Shown in pieces: positions 21,271 through 32,702 of a stretch of 64,000 bases of DNA. Where the stretch lies: NCBI GenBank assembly GCA_947471745.1, contig CANJKZ010000922.1, positions 12,501-76,500 of the forward strand, read 5' to 3'. The position numbers and the translations under genes are program-made. Every line of letters begins with the position of its first letter. Positions within the stretch are counted from its first letter, which is position 1. Origin of the DNA: Closterium sp. Naga37s-1 (lineage: Eukaryota > Streptophyta > Zygnematophyceae > Desmidiales > Closteriaceae). Below the pieces are notes generated by a model. That model saw nothing but the letters and a program-made list of their open reading frames with translations. It did not search any database and was not told where the DNA came from.

Positions 21271-22646
21271 GTAACATCTCCTGAATGTTAGCCGTGACAC
21301 CAGCGTTCTCGGTAAGGGACGAGCACCAGAATTTCGTCATTAGCAGGCGAACAGCGACAATGTTGGCCTTAATCTCCTGTGAAAGCACCATCGGAATGAG
21401 TAAGATCGCAGTAAACCGAAGGCGGAAAGCATCCTCCTTAGCAATGTCAATATCAAGCTCTTCATCCGAGTCATCCTCCAAGAAATCTTCAGCAGCAGGT
21501 ACAGGGGCCTGATGCATCTGACTCTTCTCCTCCACTGACAAGCCGGAGCTTCCAGCAACCGCGGCAGCAGCGGTAAGCATTGCCGATCCATGACCAGCAG
21601 CATTGTCACTTGTTGTATAAAACTGTGTCTGCCGACACCTGCTCCTCATAAACCCCTTCAACAGGTACCGGTGTGACAATCGGGTCCGTCAGAAGATCAT
21701 CCGGTAGCGTGACATCCACGGCCACCTTCGTCGAGCGACCCTTAGGAGGCATGGTGCAATGATGACTCAAGGAGAGCAGCCTGGAAGGAACTGGCTGAAA
21801 GCGTTGAGACCAGGAAACTGGTGAAGCTTGCGTGGAAAGAGAACTGAGCACCACCTCCTTATAAACTGTTCCTTGTGCTTGAGACTTGCATTCCTGAGCA
21901 AAGTGATGCGTTCTCGAGGTCGTTGCCTTGGGATCATGGCGAGATTGCTGATCATGTTGGGAACGTTGATAAAAAATCCAGAATCGGAGCGTATGATACC
22001 AAGGTTGACACTGAAAGCCAGAACAGAAACCGGTGAGACCGAGAGACCTTGGAGTTAGGTTCACTTGAGATATGCTTGCAACAATGAGAAACTCCTGAGT
22101 AGCAGTGGTTATAATGTCCGCGTAGTAGACATATAATTTATATCCTCTGCTTCGTAATGTACTCAGGATATCAGATCTTAACTCAATGTTACCAACTGAT
22201 AAGTAACCTTCACGTAATAGGCTCTCGAAAGTCCTCGGAAGGATCCATGGCGGCCTTGTCATTGTTATTGTGTCAAGAGGGTGTTTTTCTCTCATATGTA
22301 CGCGTTACAGATTACCGCACTGGATGAACCGTAATGTACGGAAAATGTACGCGCTGGACCCGCCCTAAGCGCCTGCTTGCTTCGTCGTCGCCTGTATCAC
22401 TCGACCGAACTTCAAAGGCACAGCTGCCACAGAATAGTTGTGTAATGACATGCCCGTTATTAAAAATACACCAGAGATGTTTCAGAGATGTGAGCACACT
22501 ATCTCTATGTTCACAGCTTCACATAAAAAAACACATATTCTAGCTTTAGAAGCCAAATCAGCCTATAAGATGACAAAGAAAGAGTGGCGCATCTACCGTA
22601 TAGCCCCGGATATAAGCGCCGTCCGTTTAAAGGCGCCGGCGCTTCT

Positions 22647-22784
22647 TGTTAGAATGTAGAACTGAACGAGAATGTGTGAAACTAGGCAGCAGGGTGATAC
22701 AAGTAGGAAACCCTAGCAATGTTGTACCCCCTAAGGCTAAACCCACTATAGCCTACACAATATGAACATGTATAATGTTTGACA
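22647..22784 (-). repeat. Copia2 3' LTR
   Basis: 138 bp; on minus it begins TGTCAAACATTATAC and ends CATTCTAACA. One difference from 29520-29657. Confidence 0.95.
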
Positions 22785-25700
22785 CACCCCCATAGGCTAA
22801 GTGGGAGACAACCAGATGGTCACAAGACCAGTCAAAGCAAAGCAAAGCAAGCTCAGGGTGGATCTCAAGGAAACCACACAAATTCCGAGCACAAGCAAGT
22901 GGTCACAAGACCAGTTCACATGCAGTTTGATAATATAACAAGAGGTACAGTGATCACAACCTAACAAGAGTAAACATGCAGGTATATATATATAGAGATC
23001 ACAGTACAAGCAGAGTCAAGAAGTGAGCAAGTGAGGGAGATTAGGCACAAGGCCTAGAACAGTACAGAAACGCTGATGGTCACAAGGCTGAAGCGCCTTG
23101 GTGAACACATCAGCAGTGTTGGCCCGAGTGGCCACGTAACGCAGACGAAGCTGACCACGCTGCTGCAGCTCTCGAGCAAGGAAGTAGCGCAGAGCGATGT
23201 GCTTCGTCCTGTGCTCCAGTCTGTGCTCCTCACACAAGGCAATGGCGGCCTTGTTGTCAACGTACAGCACTGGAGGAGAACGAGGCCGCTCTCCCAGGTC
23301 GGTCAGCAGGTAGGTGAGCCAGCGTAACTCCTGTGCAGCCATGGCTGTGGCGTAGATCTCAGCCTCACAACTGGAGCTGAGAACAGAAGAAGAGCGAGTA
23401 GAACGCTAAGAAACTGAACCAGAGCCAAGGCTGAAGGTGTAACCCTGAGACGACCGCTGCGTAGCCTGGTCGTCAGCCCAAGAAGCGTCTGAGTGACCCG
23501 TGAGGACAACGTCGCTCCGACCTCCAAGCACGAGCCTCATGCCCGACGTACTGCACAAGTAGCGCAACACCCTCTTAGCGGCATCCATGTGCTCCTTCCG
23601 GTGACGGCCGGGAGCGACATAGCGTGCTAGGATGCTAAGAGGGTATGCCAGGTCAGGTCGAGTGCAGGTCATCAGGTACATGAGGCAGCCCACAAGCTCT
23701 GGATACGGGCCACTCGGCTCTACGGACTCATCCGAAGGCAGAGCTGAGAGCGAGTGACCGGTAGGCAGAGGAGTGGGCTGAGGCGAGGAGTACGTGAAGC
23801 GGAAGCGCTGAAGGACCTGCTGCACCATGTGTGACTGAGTCAAGGTGATGGTGCGCTGTGCTCTGTCCCGGGTGATCCGCAAGCCAAGATAGCTTGTCAG
23901 CTCACCCAGGTCTGTGCACGTGTGTCTCTTCTGCAGCTCCGACTTCACGTGGGCGAGTGCCTCAGTGTCAGCAGTAGCAAAGACCAAGTCGTCTACGTAA
24001 ACAAGAACGTAGAACGGCGGCAGAGTGGTGTCGGTGCGTAGAAACAGCGACGGGTCAGCAGTAGAAGGAGCAAACCCAAGAGCAGCAAGAGTAGTCCTCA
24101 GTGTGTCGTGCCACTCACGGGGTGCCTGGCGGAGACCGTAGACTGGCCGCCGGAGGCTCCACTGGGTACCAGGAGGGAACGACCCAGTGAAGCCAGGTGG
24201 GCGGCGCAGCCAGATCTCCTCGTGCAGGCTGCCCTGTAAGAACGCAGTGCTGAAGTCAAGAGAGTGGAGCTCGTAGTCACGCTGAGCAGTGACGTGCAGC
24301 AGAACCCGAAGAGTGGTCATCTTCGGGGTCGGGGAGAAGGTCTGGAAGAAGTCAACTCCCTCTCGCTGACTGAAGCCTCGTGCAACGTAACGCGCCTTGA
24401 AGACAGGCGGAGAACCCGGCGGCCGCTTCACCCTGAAAATCCACATGCCACTGACGATGTTCGCCCCAGGTGGGGGAACCTCGTCGACGTAGGTGCCTGT
24501 GGACTTCCAGGATGCCATCTCTGCGTCCATGGCTGTCTGCCACTGAGAGGAGTAGGGACCCTCCATCGCCTCTGCGTAGGAGCGTGGGGTCGGGATGTCT
24601 GGTGCATCCGGGTCTCCCTCAGGGGCAACTAGCATGGACACGAGATGAGGCAAAGCAGCGGCAAAGCACTCAAACTCCTCCTGTCTGTCCTCAAGGACGT
24701 CCGTGCCAAGAGCACACTCACCCCCGACAGACGGAGGACAGACAGACTCAGACTCAGACTCAGCAACAAGGCTAGCGGCGTAGTCTAGACGACAGGCAGC
24801 AGCAAAGTCAACAAGCTCAGCGACTAGAGCAGACGCAGCAGAGGACTCAAAGGAAGGGTCAGTGACAGCAGTGGCAAGGAGACGCGTGACAGTAGGACTG
24901 GCAGCACGAAGAGAGTCAGACTCCGGGTCAGCAAGAGCAGGAAGAGAGGACGCTGGTGGAGACGGCAGTGGGACACGCTGTGGAGCAGTAGAGGGACGCA
25001 GGGTCATATAGTGAGTGCCAAGGACAGGAGGAGGACGCTGACGTGGAACACGACGACCAGCGCGGACAGCGCGGACAGGCGACTCTGGACGCGTCTCAGG
25101 CGACGGAGGACGAGACTCAGGCTCACGACGCTCCGTAAGACCTCCCGTCGGCGCAGTGTAGGGAGAAGGACCAGGAAGTGGAGAGACTGGCTGTAACTGT
25201 GACTGCGACTGGACAAGCGGTGGACTCAGTAGGGGAGGAGTAGGACCAGGAGAGGGCGGAAGGCCAAGAACCTGCTGAAGGAGCGGAACGTAGTACGGCC
25301 GTGGCCGCTTAGCACCTCCAGCTCCAACCCCCTCAGCAGGGCCAGTCCCAGCAGCTCCAGCAGCACCGCCAGCAGCAGCAGGGTCCCCAGCAGCTCCAGT
25401 ACCAGCAGCACCTCCAGCAGTGCCAGCAGCACCACCAGCAGCAGCAGCACCTCCAGCAGCTCCAGCAGCACCAGTACCAGCAGCACCTCCAGCAGCGCCA
25501 GCAGCACCGCCAGCAGCAGCAGTACCACCAGCAGCTCCAGTAGCTCCAGCACCAGTAGCACCTCCAGCAGCGCCAGCAGCACCAACAGCACCTCCAGCAG
25601 CGCCAGCCGCACCGCCAGCAGCAGCAGCAGCACCTCCAGCAGCTCCAGCAGCACCAGAACCAGTAGTACCTCCAGCAGCGCCAGCAGCACCTCCAGCAGC

Positions 25701-28700
25701 AGCAGTACCTCCAGCAGCTCCAGCAGCACCAGCAGCACCTCCAGCAGCGCCAGCCGCACCGCCAGCAGCAGCAGCACCTCCAGTAACTCCAGAAGCTCCA
25801 GAGTCCACGACACCGGGAGCGCCACTCCGGAGACTGCAGCGCCTAGCGTACCACTCTCGGAGCTGCTGGGGAGAGGGCAGCTCCCGCCTAGGAGGGGAAG
25901 CACTAGCACCAGCTCCGGCACCACTCCGAGCTCCAGAAGCACCTCTCCTGAGGCTGCAGTACTGTAAGTACCACTCACGCAGCTGCTGCGAGGAGAGGCC
26001 TCCCCCAGGTGCAGCACGCTCAGGCTCAGTACTCTCAGACGTAGCACTCCCAGGCTCAGCACCCCCAGGCTCAGCACCTCCAGACTCAGCACCCGCAGGC
26101 TCCGCACCCCCAGGCTCAGCACCCCCAGACTCAGCACCCGCAGGCTCCGCACCCCCAGACCCCGCACCCCCAGGCTCAGCACCCCCAGACTCCGCAACCC
26201 CAGGCTCCGCACGCTCAGGCTCAGCACCCCTGGCAGGACGAGAGTCGACAGCTACCTCGACAGGCTCAACCGGGTCTACCTGGGACACACCTGAGGGAGC
26301 GGCACCCTGAGGGGGGAGGGGGTCTACCACAGCAGCACCTGGCGCGAGGAAGAGAGGCGGGGGGGGGAGCGGGGCAGTGCGGTAGGGGAAGAGGCGGTAG
26401 TAGGGCACGGACTCGTCAAAAGTGACGTCCTGAGAGGGCAGGACACGGCGCGAGGTGGCGTGGTAAAACTGCCAACCAGACGCGTCCGGGACAAAGCCAA
26501 GGAAGACACAGGGAACAGCGCGGGAGGAGAGCTTGTCCGCGAACGTATCGCGAACAAAAGCTCGGGACCCCCAGACCCGAAAACGCGACGCATCGCCAAC
26601 CTCTCCCGTCCAACGCAGTGTCGGCGAAGTCTCCGGAACGGAGACACGGGGCCAGAGGTTGAGCTGATGCGCAGCGTATCGGACCGCAAACGGCCACAGA
26701 AAGTGGGGGGCAGCCGCATGGATCAAGGAGGTATGAGCGACCTCCATGACCAAACCAATGCGGCGCTCAGCAACCCCATTCTGCTGTGGAGAGGCCGGAA
26801 GCGTGAACGACTGGCGGATGCCGTGCTCCGCACAGTAGGCTGCCAAGAGGTCAGAGGAGAACTCACCACCTCTGTCAGAGTGCAGACGCAGGACAGGAAA
26901 GTCCGAGTGGAACCGCTCACTGAGCTGGAGACGAGCAGCGCGGATCCAAGGGATCAAAACATCAGGGACCTCACCCTTGGTGCGCAAGGGGAAGACCGTG
27001 GTGTAGCGCGAGTAGTCATCAACAACGATCAGGAAGTACCTCTCCTGACCCTGTCCACGGACGCGGGCTGGGCCCCACACGTCCATGTGGAGCGTCTGCA
27101 AGGGAGCAGTCGTCGGGGGAAACGAGGAGGAGTGAGGAGCGGCGCGCTGCCGCCCCTCGACACAGGGAAGGCAGGGAGGAGCAGGCGAGGGTGGGAGTGG
27201 AGGGAGAACCCTGGGAAGACCAGAGACAAGGTACCGGTTGTGCATGGCACGAAGGCGCTGCACTGACGGGTGACCAAGACGGTGGTGCCAGAGGACAGTC
27301 TCGTGTGCCAGAGAGCGACACGAGCAGGGGGCAGACAGCTGACCCGACGCAGACGCAGACGCAGCTACCTGTGGGGACTCAGTGGTCAGTGTGTACAGGT
27401 CCGACCCCGGCTGCCGAGTGAAGGTAGCCAGGTGGCGGCCCGTCCGAGCGCACGTGCAGTGTGTCACACGCTCGTAGGCAGGGGTAAACTGGTGGACACC
27501 CCCGTCCTGGAGCGCACTACCCGCCACCAAGTTCGTAGAGAACGAGGGGAGGTAGAGACCTGACAGTGTGCCCGACGGGACCGCAGGACAAGGGAGAACA
27601 GTAGAGGAGGTCGCAATGACCGGACCCCCAGAGGGGTCAGCGAGGGAGACTGCAACCGGCCGAGCAAGCTGCTCAAGGGCAGTGCGGTCACGAAAGAAAC
27701 AGCGGGAAGCGCCTGAGTCCAGTGTGAAAGTGTGCAGTGCCTCAGTAGACGCAGTACCAGAGGGCGCAGACTCACGAGTACCTAGAGCAGCAGCCTCACC
27801 AGCACCTGGGGCAACAGACACACGAGCACCTAGTGCAGCAGCCTCACCAGTACCTAGAGCAGCAGACTGGATACCGGGGTCAGGCGGCACACACAGGTGA
27901 CAGGCACTCTCAGCACTAGTAGGAAATGCATACATGGCAGTGAGGATAGCATCATAGTCAAGAGCATAGATATCTACCCTCTGCCTAAGCAGCTCCACCC
28001 AGTCGGGGAGCTCAGCCGCGTCGCCAAACTCTGTACGCCAGGCGTCGCTCAGACGGGCGAAGCAGCGGGACTCTGTGTGACCAAACGTCCCGCAAGGCTG
28101 ACCAGTCCGAGCACCAGTGCGAATGACGTACGGGCAGCGAGCAGTACCCCGTGACCCTCCACGCTGAGCGTACCACTCACGAAGCTGCTGGGGCGTGAGG
28201 GACTCACTCGGACGTCGCGGGAGCTGCATCTGGCCACCGCCAGGAGCAGCAGTAGCAGTAGTAGTAGCAGTAGTAGTAGCAGCAGCGCGGCCACCCCTAC
28301 AACCCCAACCAGCATACCACTCACGAAGCTGTTGGGGCGTGAGGGACTCACGCGGACGGCGCTGGAGCTGCATCTGGCCACGCCAGGAGCAGCAGTAGAA
28401 GTAGAAAGAGCAGTAGCAGCAGGAGCAGCAGTAACAGCAATACGGGCAGGGCAGTGCTCACCAGTGGCGAGAAGGGCAGGCGTACGACGGTGGTAACGGC
28501 GAGGCCGCTACCACTGCAGGGCGAGGGCTCCGCGGCAGCTGCAGGGGCGGCTGCTCCAGGGGCCAGGGGCGGCTGCAGAGGTCCAGGGGCGGCTGCTGCA
28601 GGGGCAGCTGCTGCAGGGGCGGCTGCTGCAGGGGCGGCTGCTCCAGGGGCGGCTGCTCCAGGGGCCAGGGGCAGCTGCTCCCTTTTTTTTTTTTTTTTTA

Positions 28701-29519
28701 ATAATTAATTATTTATTTTAGGGTTTGGCAGAGCGCACTCGGCGCTGTAGAGGCGGCTCGCGGGCTGCAGGGTGGCTCGGGCAGCAGCGAGGGGGGGGGG
28801 GGGGGGGGGGGGGGGGCGGCGCGCGGCTCCCCAGGGCGCCGCAACGGGGCAGCGGGGGGGGGGGGGGGCGCGCGCGGCTCCCCAGGGCGTCGCGACGGGG
28901 CAGCGGGGGGTCGCGCGCGGCTCCCTAGGGCGTCGCGACGGGTCAGCGGGGGCCGAGCGCGGCTCCCCAGGACGTCGCGACAGGGCAGCGGGGGCCGAGC
29001 GCGGCTCCCCAGGGCGTCGCGACGGGGCAGCGGGGGCCGAGCGCGGCTCCCCAGGGCGAAGCGACGGGATAGCGGGGGTCGCGCGCGGCTCCTCAGGGCA
29101 GCGCGACGGGGCAGAGGCAGCGCCCACGGGCGACACGCGGCTCGGCAGGGCAGCGCGCTGGCTGCAGGGGCGGCTCTCGGGCCTGACGGGCCTGCAGAGG
29201 CGGCTCGGGGGGGCCTGACGGGTCTGCAGAGGCGGCTCGGGGGCCTGACGGACCTGCAGGGGCGGCTCGAGGGCCGTACTAGCTTGCAGGAGGCAGCGCG
29301 AGGGCTGCAGGACGGCACGCGGGCAGACCGAAGGGCAGGTCGCACGGGGGCGCACGAGGGCGCACGTAAGGTAGGGCGCACGAGGGCGCACGAGGGCGCA
29401 CGAGTATAGAAAGGCGCACGAGGGCGCACGTAAGGTAGGGCGCACGAGGGCGCTTCTAGCGGAATAGTGGGCCCGTAGGAGAAAGCGGTCCTAGGTAGCA
29501 ACCTAGGCTCGTGATACCA

Positions 29520-29657
29520 TGTTAGAATGTAGAACTGAACGAGAATGTGTGAAACTAGGCAGCAGGGTGATAGAAGTAGGAAACCCTAGCAATGTTGTAC
29601 CCCCTAAGGCTAAACCCACTATAGCCTACACAATATGAACATGTATAATGTTTGACA
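29520..29657 (-). repeat. Copia2 5' LTR
   Basis: 138 bp; on minus it is followed directly by TGGTATCACGAGC, the tRNA-Met primer site. Flanked by the duplication cttct. Confidence 0.95.
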
Positions 29658-29881
29658 CTTCTATCTGGAGCAGGCGCTTATAGACGCGACTTGATTATAA
29701 GCGCACCCCTTGTGAAACCTGTACTTATTATAAGCGCCCCCTTGTTCGGTATTGGTAGTTTTATCTTTTTTTTTAGTTTTATCTAACCACAATTCATCTA
29801 GCTAGTACTCGCAAAGACAACATAATGTTCTAATGATTACACTAGCACGGTCTGAGCATACAATCACTACGTATATTCAAG

Positions 29882-30397
29882 CTATTGCACGGCTTTACAG
29901 CCCCTAGCACGTCTCCTCATCTTCGTCTGACTCAGGGTCCGGGCAGTTGTTGCCCCAGAAGCCGTCGGCCGTGATGTCGTCGTCCACGTCCACTTCATGC
30001 GTGAGCCGGTTTCCACTTCGTCGTCAGCGCCCACAGCAGATTCGTCCCACGCGCAGTTTCCGGGCTCGCCCCAGCGTGGTGCCGACGCGGATTCACCTTG
30101 AGGCTTGTCTCTGACAGGCTCTTCCAGCCATTCGGTGAACGTCCGAGGGAGATACGGGCAAATCCGGAGCACGGGCAGGTTGCCTAAGGTTTCCAGAGGA
30201 GGAGGATTCGGAGGAGCAGGAGGCGCGGGAGGTGACGGAGGAGCAGGAGGAGCAGGGGGAATAGGAGGCGCAGGAGGCTGTGGAGGTTCGGGGGGATCAG
30301 GTGCGACACGGCTGTACCACCCGTCAGCGCTAACGGTAAAAGCGGGCTTCCTAGGCTTGTTCTTGAAGAGGAAATGGGTGCCTGAGAATTCCGCCAT
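29882..30397 (-). CDS. Unrecognised 171-codon Pro-rich ORF inside the mariner-like element
   Basis: Starts MAEFSGTHFLFKNKPRKPAF, then VSADGWYSRV, a Pro-rich stretch (PPAPPIPPAPPAPPSPP), then LPRTFTEWLEEPVRDKPQ. Near its end a second frame on the same strand reads EVDVDDDITADGFWG and finishes PDPESDEDEETC at a TAG around 29906. An acidic tail of that kind is common at the C-terminus of pogo/Tigger transposases and also of many nuclear proteins, so a frameshift or short intron near 30000 is possible. I do not recognise a domain. It could be a transposase remnant or a captured host fragment. Confidence 0.35.
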   Translation of the reverse strand: MAEFSGTHFLFKNKPRKPAFTVSADGWYSRVAPDPPEPPQPPAPPIPPAPPAPPSPPAPPAPPNPPPLETLGNLPVLRICPYLPRTFTEWLEEPVRDKPQGESASAPRWGEPGNCAWDESAVGADDEVETGSRMKWTWTTTSRPTASGATTARTLSQTKMRRRARGCKAVQ

Positions 30398-30579
30398 GGC
30401 TGAAGCAGCCTGGCGGGAGAGAAACGAAAACTGTGGTTAGAATGTGCAAGAATGAGGAATGGAGTTGGGAGGGACCCCTTCTCTTTGGCGCCTCGAGTTC
30501 CTCGACGATGACAAGCAGGAAACCCCCGCCTACACCCGCAGAGGACCATGCGTGGCGTGCACGACGCTGCGATGGCATG

Positions 30580-30780
30580 GCGAATTCCACCACCTTCTAG
30601 AGGGTTCGGGTGGAATTTGCTTGCCTAGCAGCGCATGACGCTGTGATTGGGCCGCACGGCAGGATACGCGTCAGCGCTGGCATGAATGATTCCACCCCCT
30701 TCTAGAGGATTCGGGTGGAATCGGCGCATGAGCACGCCATTGGACCGCACGGCAGGATTCGTGTCAGCAACGGCAGGTTC
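30580..30780. repeat. Imperfect ~100-bp direct duplication with hairpin cores
   Basis: ATTCCACCACCTTCTAGAGG (from about 30587) and ATTCCACCCCCTTCTAGAGG (from about 30689) each start a unit that runs through CGGGTGGAAT, CCGCACGGCAGGAT and CGTGTCAGC or CGCGTCAGC. ATTCCACC...GGTGGAAT in each unit can form a stem. Lies within the mariner-like element upstream of its ORF. Confidence 0.7.
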
Positions 30781-31172
30781 GTTGCTTCTGGACGTGAAGG
30801 TGAACCCCGAACCCGAATCGCGGTTGGTTTCCCCTGAAACTCGTGCACGAAACCACGTGATCGAACGTTTGGTTATGTTCGCCTTACAGAGAGCTTCAAT
30901 TCGGTACTTAAAAAAACAAATTTCATTTTTCCCTCTTACAGGCGCATGCGCTTATCCCCGATACTCGTTTACAAGCGCCCCCCTTATAAAACTTGATTTT
31001 ATTATAAGCTCATATGCGCTACTATCCGGGGTAATACGGTATAATGTTTGAACACCCACTAATCTCCAACCTCTCTATCTCACAAAGCAACGCTAAAGAC
31101 GGGGGTAGACGTGTCAACCGGTCACAGCCCGTTAGCTCAAACGACGTCAGATTTGACATAAGCCCAACGCCT

Positions 31173-32387
31173 TCAGGAAGCTCTGCGAAATTCCGGCAAG
31201 TGCGAGAGCTGGTACGTGTTGCAGAGCTCCAGCTTTTCTAAAGCCGGCAAATCCCCGAAATCCTCAGGCAGCCTGAAAAGGTTTCGGCAGCCTGTGATCA
31301 TGAGGTCGGTCAGGCGGTCCAGCTTGGGGAGGGAAACGGGCAGCTCCGTAAGATTTTCGCAATTGTGTATCTCCAGGCTCCAGAGATTGGGAAGAAAGCC
31401 AATGTCATCAGGAAGAGTAAGAAAGCATTCGCTTATCTCAAGACCCTCTAACGAGGATAAACGGCTCATGGAGGATGGGAGGTAGTGGAGGGAATGGCAG
31501 GAGCAGAGGACCAGGTTCCAAAGTTTTGGCAGCTGCCCGAGGGATTCTGGGAGGCTTGTGAGGCACGGAAGAGCAAGCTCGAGTGTCTTGAGAGATTGCA
31601 GCTGACCGAAGTTTTCGGGCAGAGATGTCAAGCTGTAGCAGGTGGTGGCACTGAAGTGAACGAGGCTGGAGAGCTGCCCGAAGGATTCAGGCAGGGCAGG
31701 CAACGAATTGCACTCCACCAGTTCTAGTACGCTGAGATTCTTCAGTCTGCCCAGGCTTTCGGGCAGAGCCCTGAGGTGAGGCGCCTGGAGGTGTAGGACG
31801 CGTAAAGCGGGCAGCTGCGAGATTTCTTCGGGCAGGCTGCGAAGGTCATCCAATGAGATGTCGAGAAACTCCAGTTGTGTCAGACAAATTAAGGACGGAG
31901 GGAAGAACTTGACGCTAGGTATAGTGTGAAGCCCGAGCTCTTCTAACCGTGTACAGACTCGGAAAAAGCCATCCAGCCCTATTTCCGTGACTCCCCCGAC
32001 TGAGGACACACGCCTGGTAACCGTTAGGGAGAATCGCTTGAGATTCGGCAATGCCGAGCCTAAGCCGGAGATAATCTGATCGTTGATCACGTCAAGGCTG
32101 CGATTCGCTAGCTGCAGGGACGTTAGGTTCGGCATGGCTGACAATGCGCGAAGCAGCGACGCGCTCGAGATCTCCCTGCGACTGGCGACGCGAATGTCGG
32201 TTTGAGCGACGCGTGCGACGCGGAGCCATCGCTTGCAGACGAGGGCGTGGCGAAACGAAAAGAGGTCCGGTCCGAGGCGGGAGAGGAGGTACGAGAGCAG
32301 GTCGTCGGAAAGATCATCGAATGGACAAGCTGTTGGCTCCATAGGAACGGAAAAAAGGGGAGAAAGAGAGTGGATAGCCGGCCCCAA
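31173..32387 (-). CDS. F-box/leucine-rich-repeat protein, single exon
   Basis: Probable substrate-recognition subunit of an SCF ubiquitin ligase. A 404-codon intact frame with no visible intron. An N-terminal F-box-like segment occupies about residues 20-65 (CPFDDLSDDLLSYLLSRLGP, HALVCKRWLRVARVAQ). About ten leucine-rich repeats follow from residue 85 to the end, many of the TIR/NBS-resistance type (LPESLGRLKNLSVLEL, LPESFGQLSSLVHF, LPDDIGFLPNLWSLEI, LPVSLPKLDRLTDLMI). The frame opens at 32387, but the methionine at 32342 (MEPTACPFDD) directly precedes the F-box and is an equally good start. The target protein is unknown. It lies between two transposon clusters and is itself unbroken. Confidence 0.85.
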   Translation of the reverse strand: MGPAIHSLSPLFSVPMEPTACPFDDLSDDLLSYLLSRLGPDLFSFRHALVCKRWLRVARVAQTDIRVASRREISSASLLRALSAMPNLTSLQLANRSLDVINDQIISGLGSALPNLKRFSLTVTRRVSSVGGVTEIGLDGFFRVCTRLEELGLHTIPSVKFFPPSLICLTQLEFLDISLDDLRSLPEEISQLPALRVLHLQAPHLRALPESLGRLKNLSVLELVECNSLPALPESFGQLSSLVHFSATTCYSLTSLPENFGQLQSLKTLELALPCLTSLPESLGQLPKLWNLVLCSCHSLHYLPSSMSRLSSLEGLEISECFLTLPDDIGFLPNLWSLEIHNCENLTELPVSLPKLDRLTDLMITGCRNLFRLPEDFGDLPALEKLELCNTYQLSHLPEFRRAS

Positions 32388-32459
32388 GTGAAAAATGGAC
32401 CTGAAGAGGAGAGGAGAGGTCGAAGAAAGGGAAAATATGTTAATGGTAACTTACATGGG

Positions 32460-32600
32460 GCATTATAACGCGTACGGTAACGATTTCAACGCGTTTGGTA
32501 ACTCGCTTAACGCGTTTGGTAACTCGCTTAACACGTTGGTAACTCGCTTAACGCGTATGGTAACTATACACTAGCAGCCCATCACGCGAATGGTAACTAG
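32460..32600 (-). promoter_or_regulatory. Short tandem repeats upstream of the F-box/LRR gene
   Basis: Six spaced copies of ACGCGNNTGGTAAC (allowing small changes), five of them at 21-25 bp steps, for example TTTGGTAACTCGCTTAACGCG. They lie 75-215 bp upstream of the first possible ATG (32387), a typical promoter position. GGTAAC and ACGCG could be protein-binding repeats; this is inference from position and regular spacing. Confidence 0.45.
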
Positions 32601-32702
32601 AAGAAACACTCGCCCAAAATGACCCTGATTCTGGTTTTTCCCGCTCGCGTCAGACTAAATTGACGAATCTTGAAGCAGAAACCTCTGACACACTCTCCGA
32701 AG

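Larger units (their letters stand above)
13595..21752 (-). pseudogene. LINE ORF1, interrupted by Copia1
   Basis: Probable nucleic-acid-binding ORF1. It begins at ATG 21752 (MPPKGRSTKVAVDV), changes frame near 21640, and continues with an acidic stretch (EDDSDEELDIDIAKED) to the Copia1 insertion site at 21271. It resumes at 14517 with LPGWVAKTRFCRL, then a Cys/His cluster, CLLCGGQHYDQHHD, around 14040. Near 13930 two overlapping frames are both open. The frame ending at 13595 (with WICTQVCCGKAKGK and DLAKLKKEYGF) looks more protein-like than the one running to 13479. The target-site duplication gtaac shows that Copia1 arrived after the LINE. Confidence 0.7.
9095..22299 (-). mobile_element. LINE (non-LTR retrotransposon, APE-endonuclease type), near full length, with Copia1 nested inside
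   Basis: Both ends are defined by a 14-bp target-site duplication, acgcgttacagatt, at 9081-9094 and 22300-22313. A poly-A tail (T-run on plus, from 9095) marks the 3' end. Removing nested Copia1 leaves about 6.45 kb. Order on minus: 5' leader (22299 to about 21753), ORF1 (from 21752), ORF2 with endonuclease, reverse transcriptase and a C-terminal Cys/His motif (13482 to 9199), and a short 3' tail. Several disabling changes are described under its two reading frames. Confidence 0.9.
8971..22365. mobile_element. PIF/Harbinger-like non-autonomous element (MITE), split by a LINE
   Basis: Perfect 19-bp terminal inverted repeats: GGGCGGGTCCAGCGCGTAC at 8971-8989 and its complement at 22347-22365. 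TAA is duplicated at 8968-8970 and 22366-22368. A TWA duplication and a GGG-starting terminus fit PIF/Harbinger. Without the inserted LINE the element is about 180 bp with no coding capacity. Similarity of the two ends extends imperfectly inward for about 50 bp. Confidence 0.75.
22647..29657 (-). mobile_element. Copia2: Ty1/Copia LTR retrotransposon, young, nearly whole
   Basis: 138-bp LTRs and target duplication cttct (22642-22646 and 29658-29662). On minus: LTR, primer site TGGTATCACGAGC, GC-rich repeat leader (about 28.75-29.45 kb), a gag tail with an unusual Cys/His motif (about 28.05-28.14 kb), protease (DSGASRCFF, about 27.7 kb), integrase (27.2-26.3 kb), an Ala/Gly linker of tandem repeats (26.25-25.3 kb), reverse transcriptase (YVDDLVF, about 24.0 kb) and RNase H to 23.0 kb. 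One open frame of about 1,650 codons covers most of it. The LTRs differ at one of 138 positions. It looks almost whole, with about one or two breaks. Confidence 0.93.
22596..31039. mobile_element. Tc1/mariner-like (pogo/Tigger-like?) element, split by Copia2
   Basis: Termini CCGTATAGCCCCGGATA (from 22596) and the inverse complement of CCGTATTACCCCGGATA (to 31039) match at 15 of 17 positions. Both are flanked by TA (22594-22595, 31040-31041), the target duplication of Tc1/mariner. Subterminal copies of (AT)ATAAGCGC occur near both ends (22612, 29695, 29735, 30960-31010). Without Copia2 the element is about 1.43 kb. It contains a minus-strand open frame at 30397-29882 that is not a recognisable DDE transposase, so it is probably non-autonomous. 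The superfamily rests on termini and TA alone. Confidence 0.6.
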
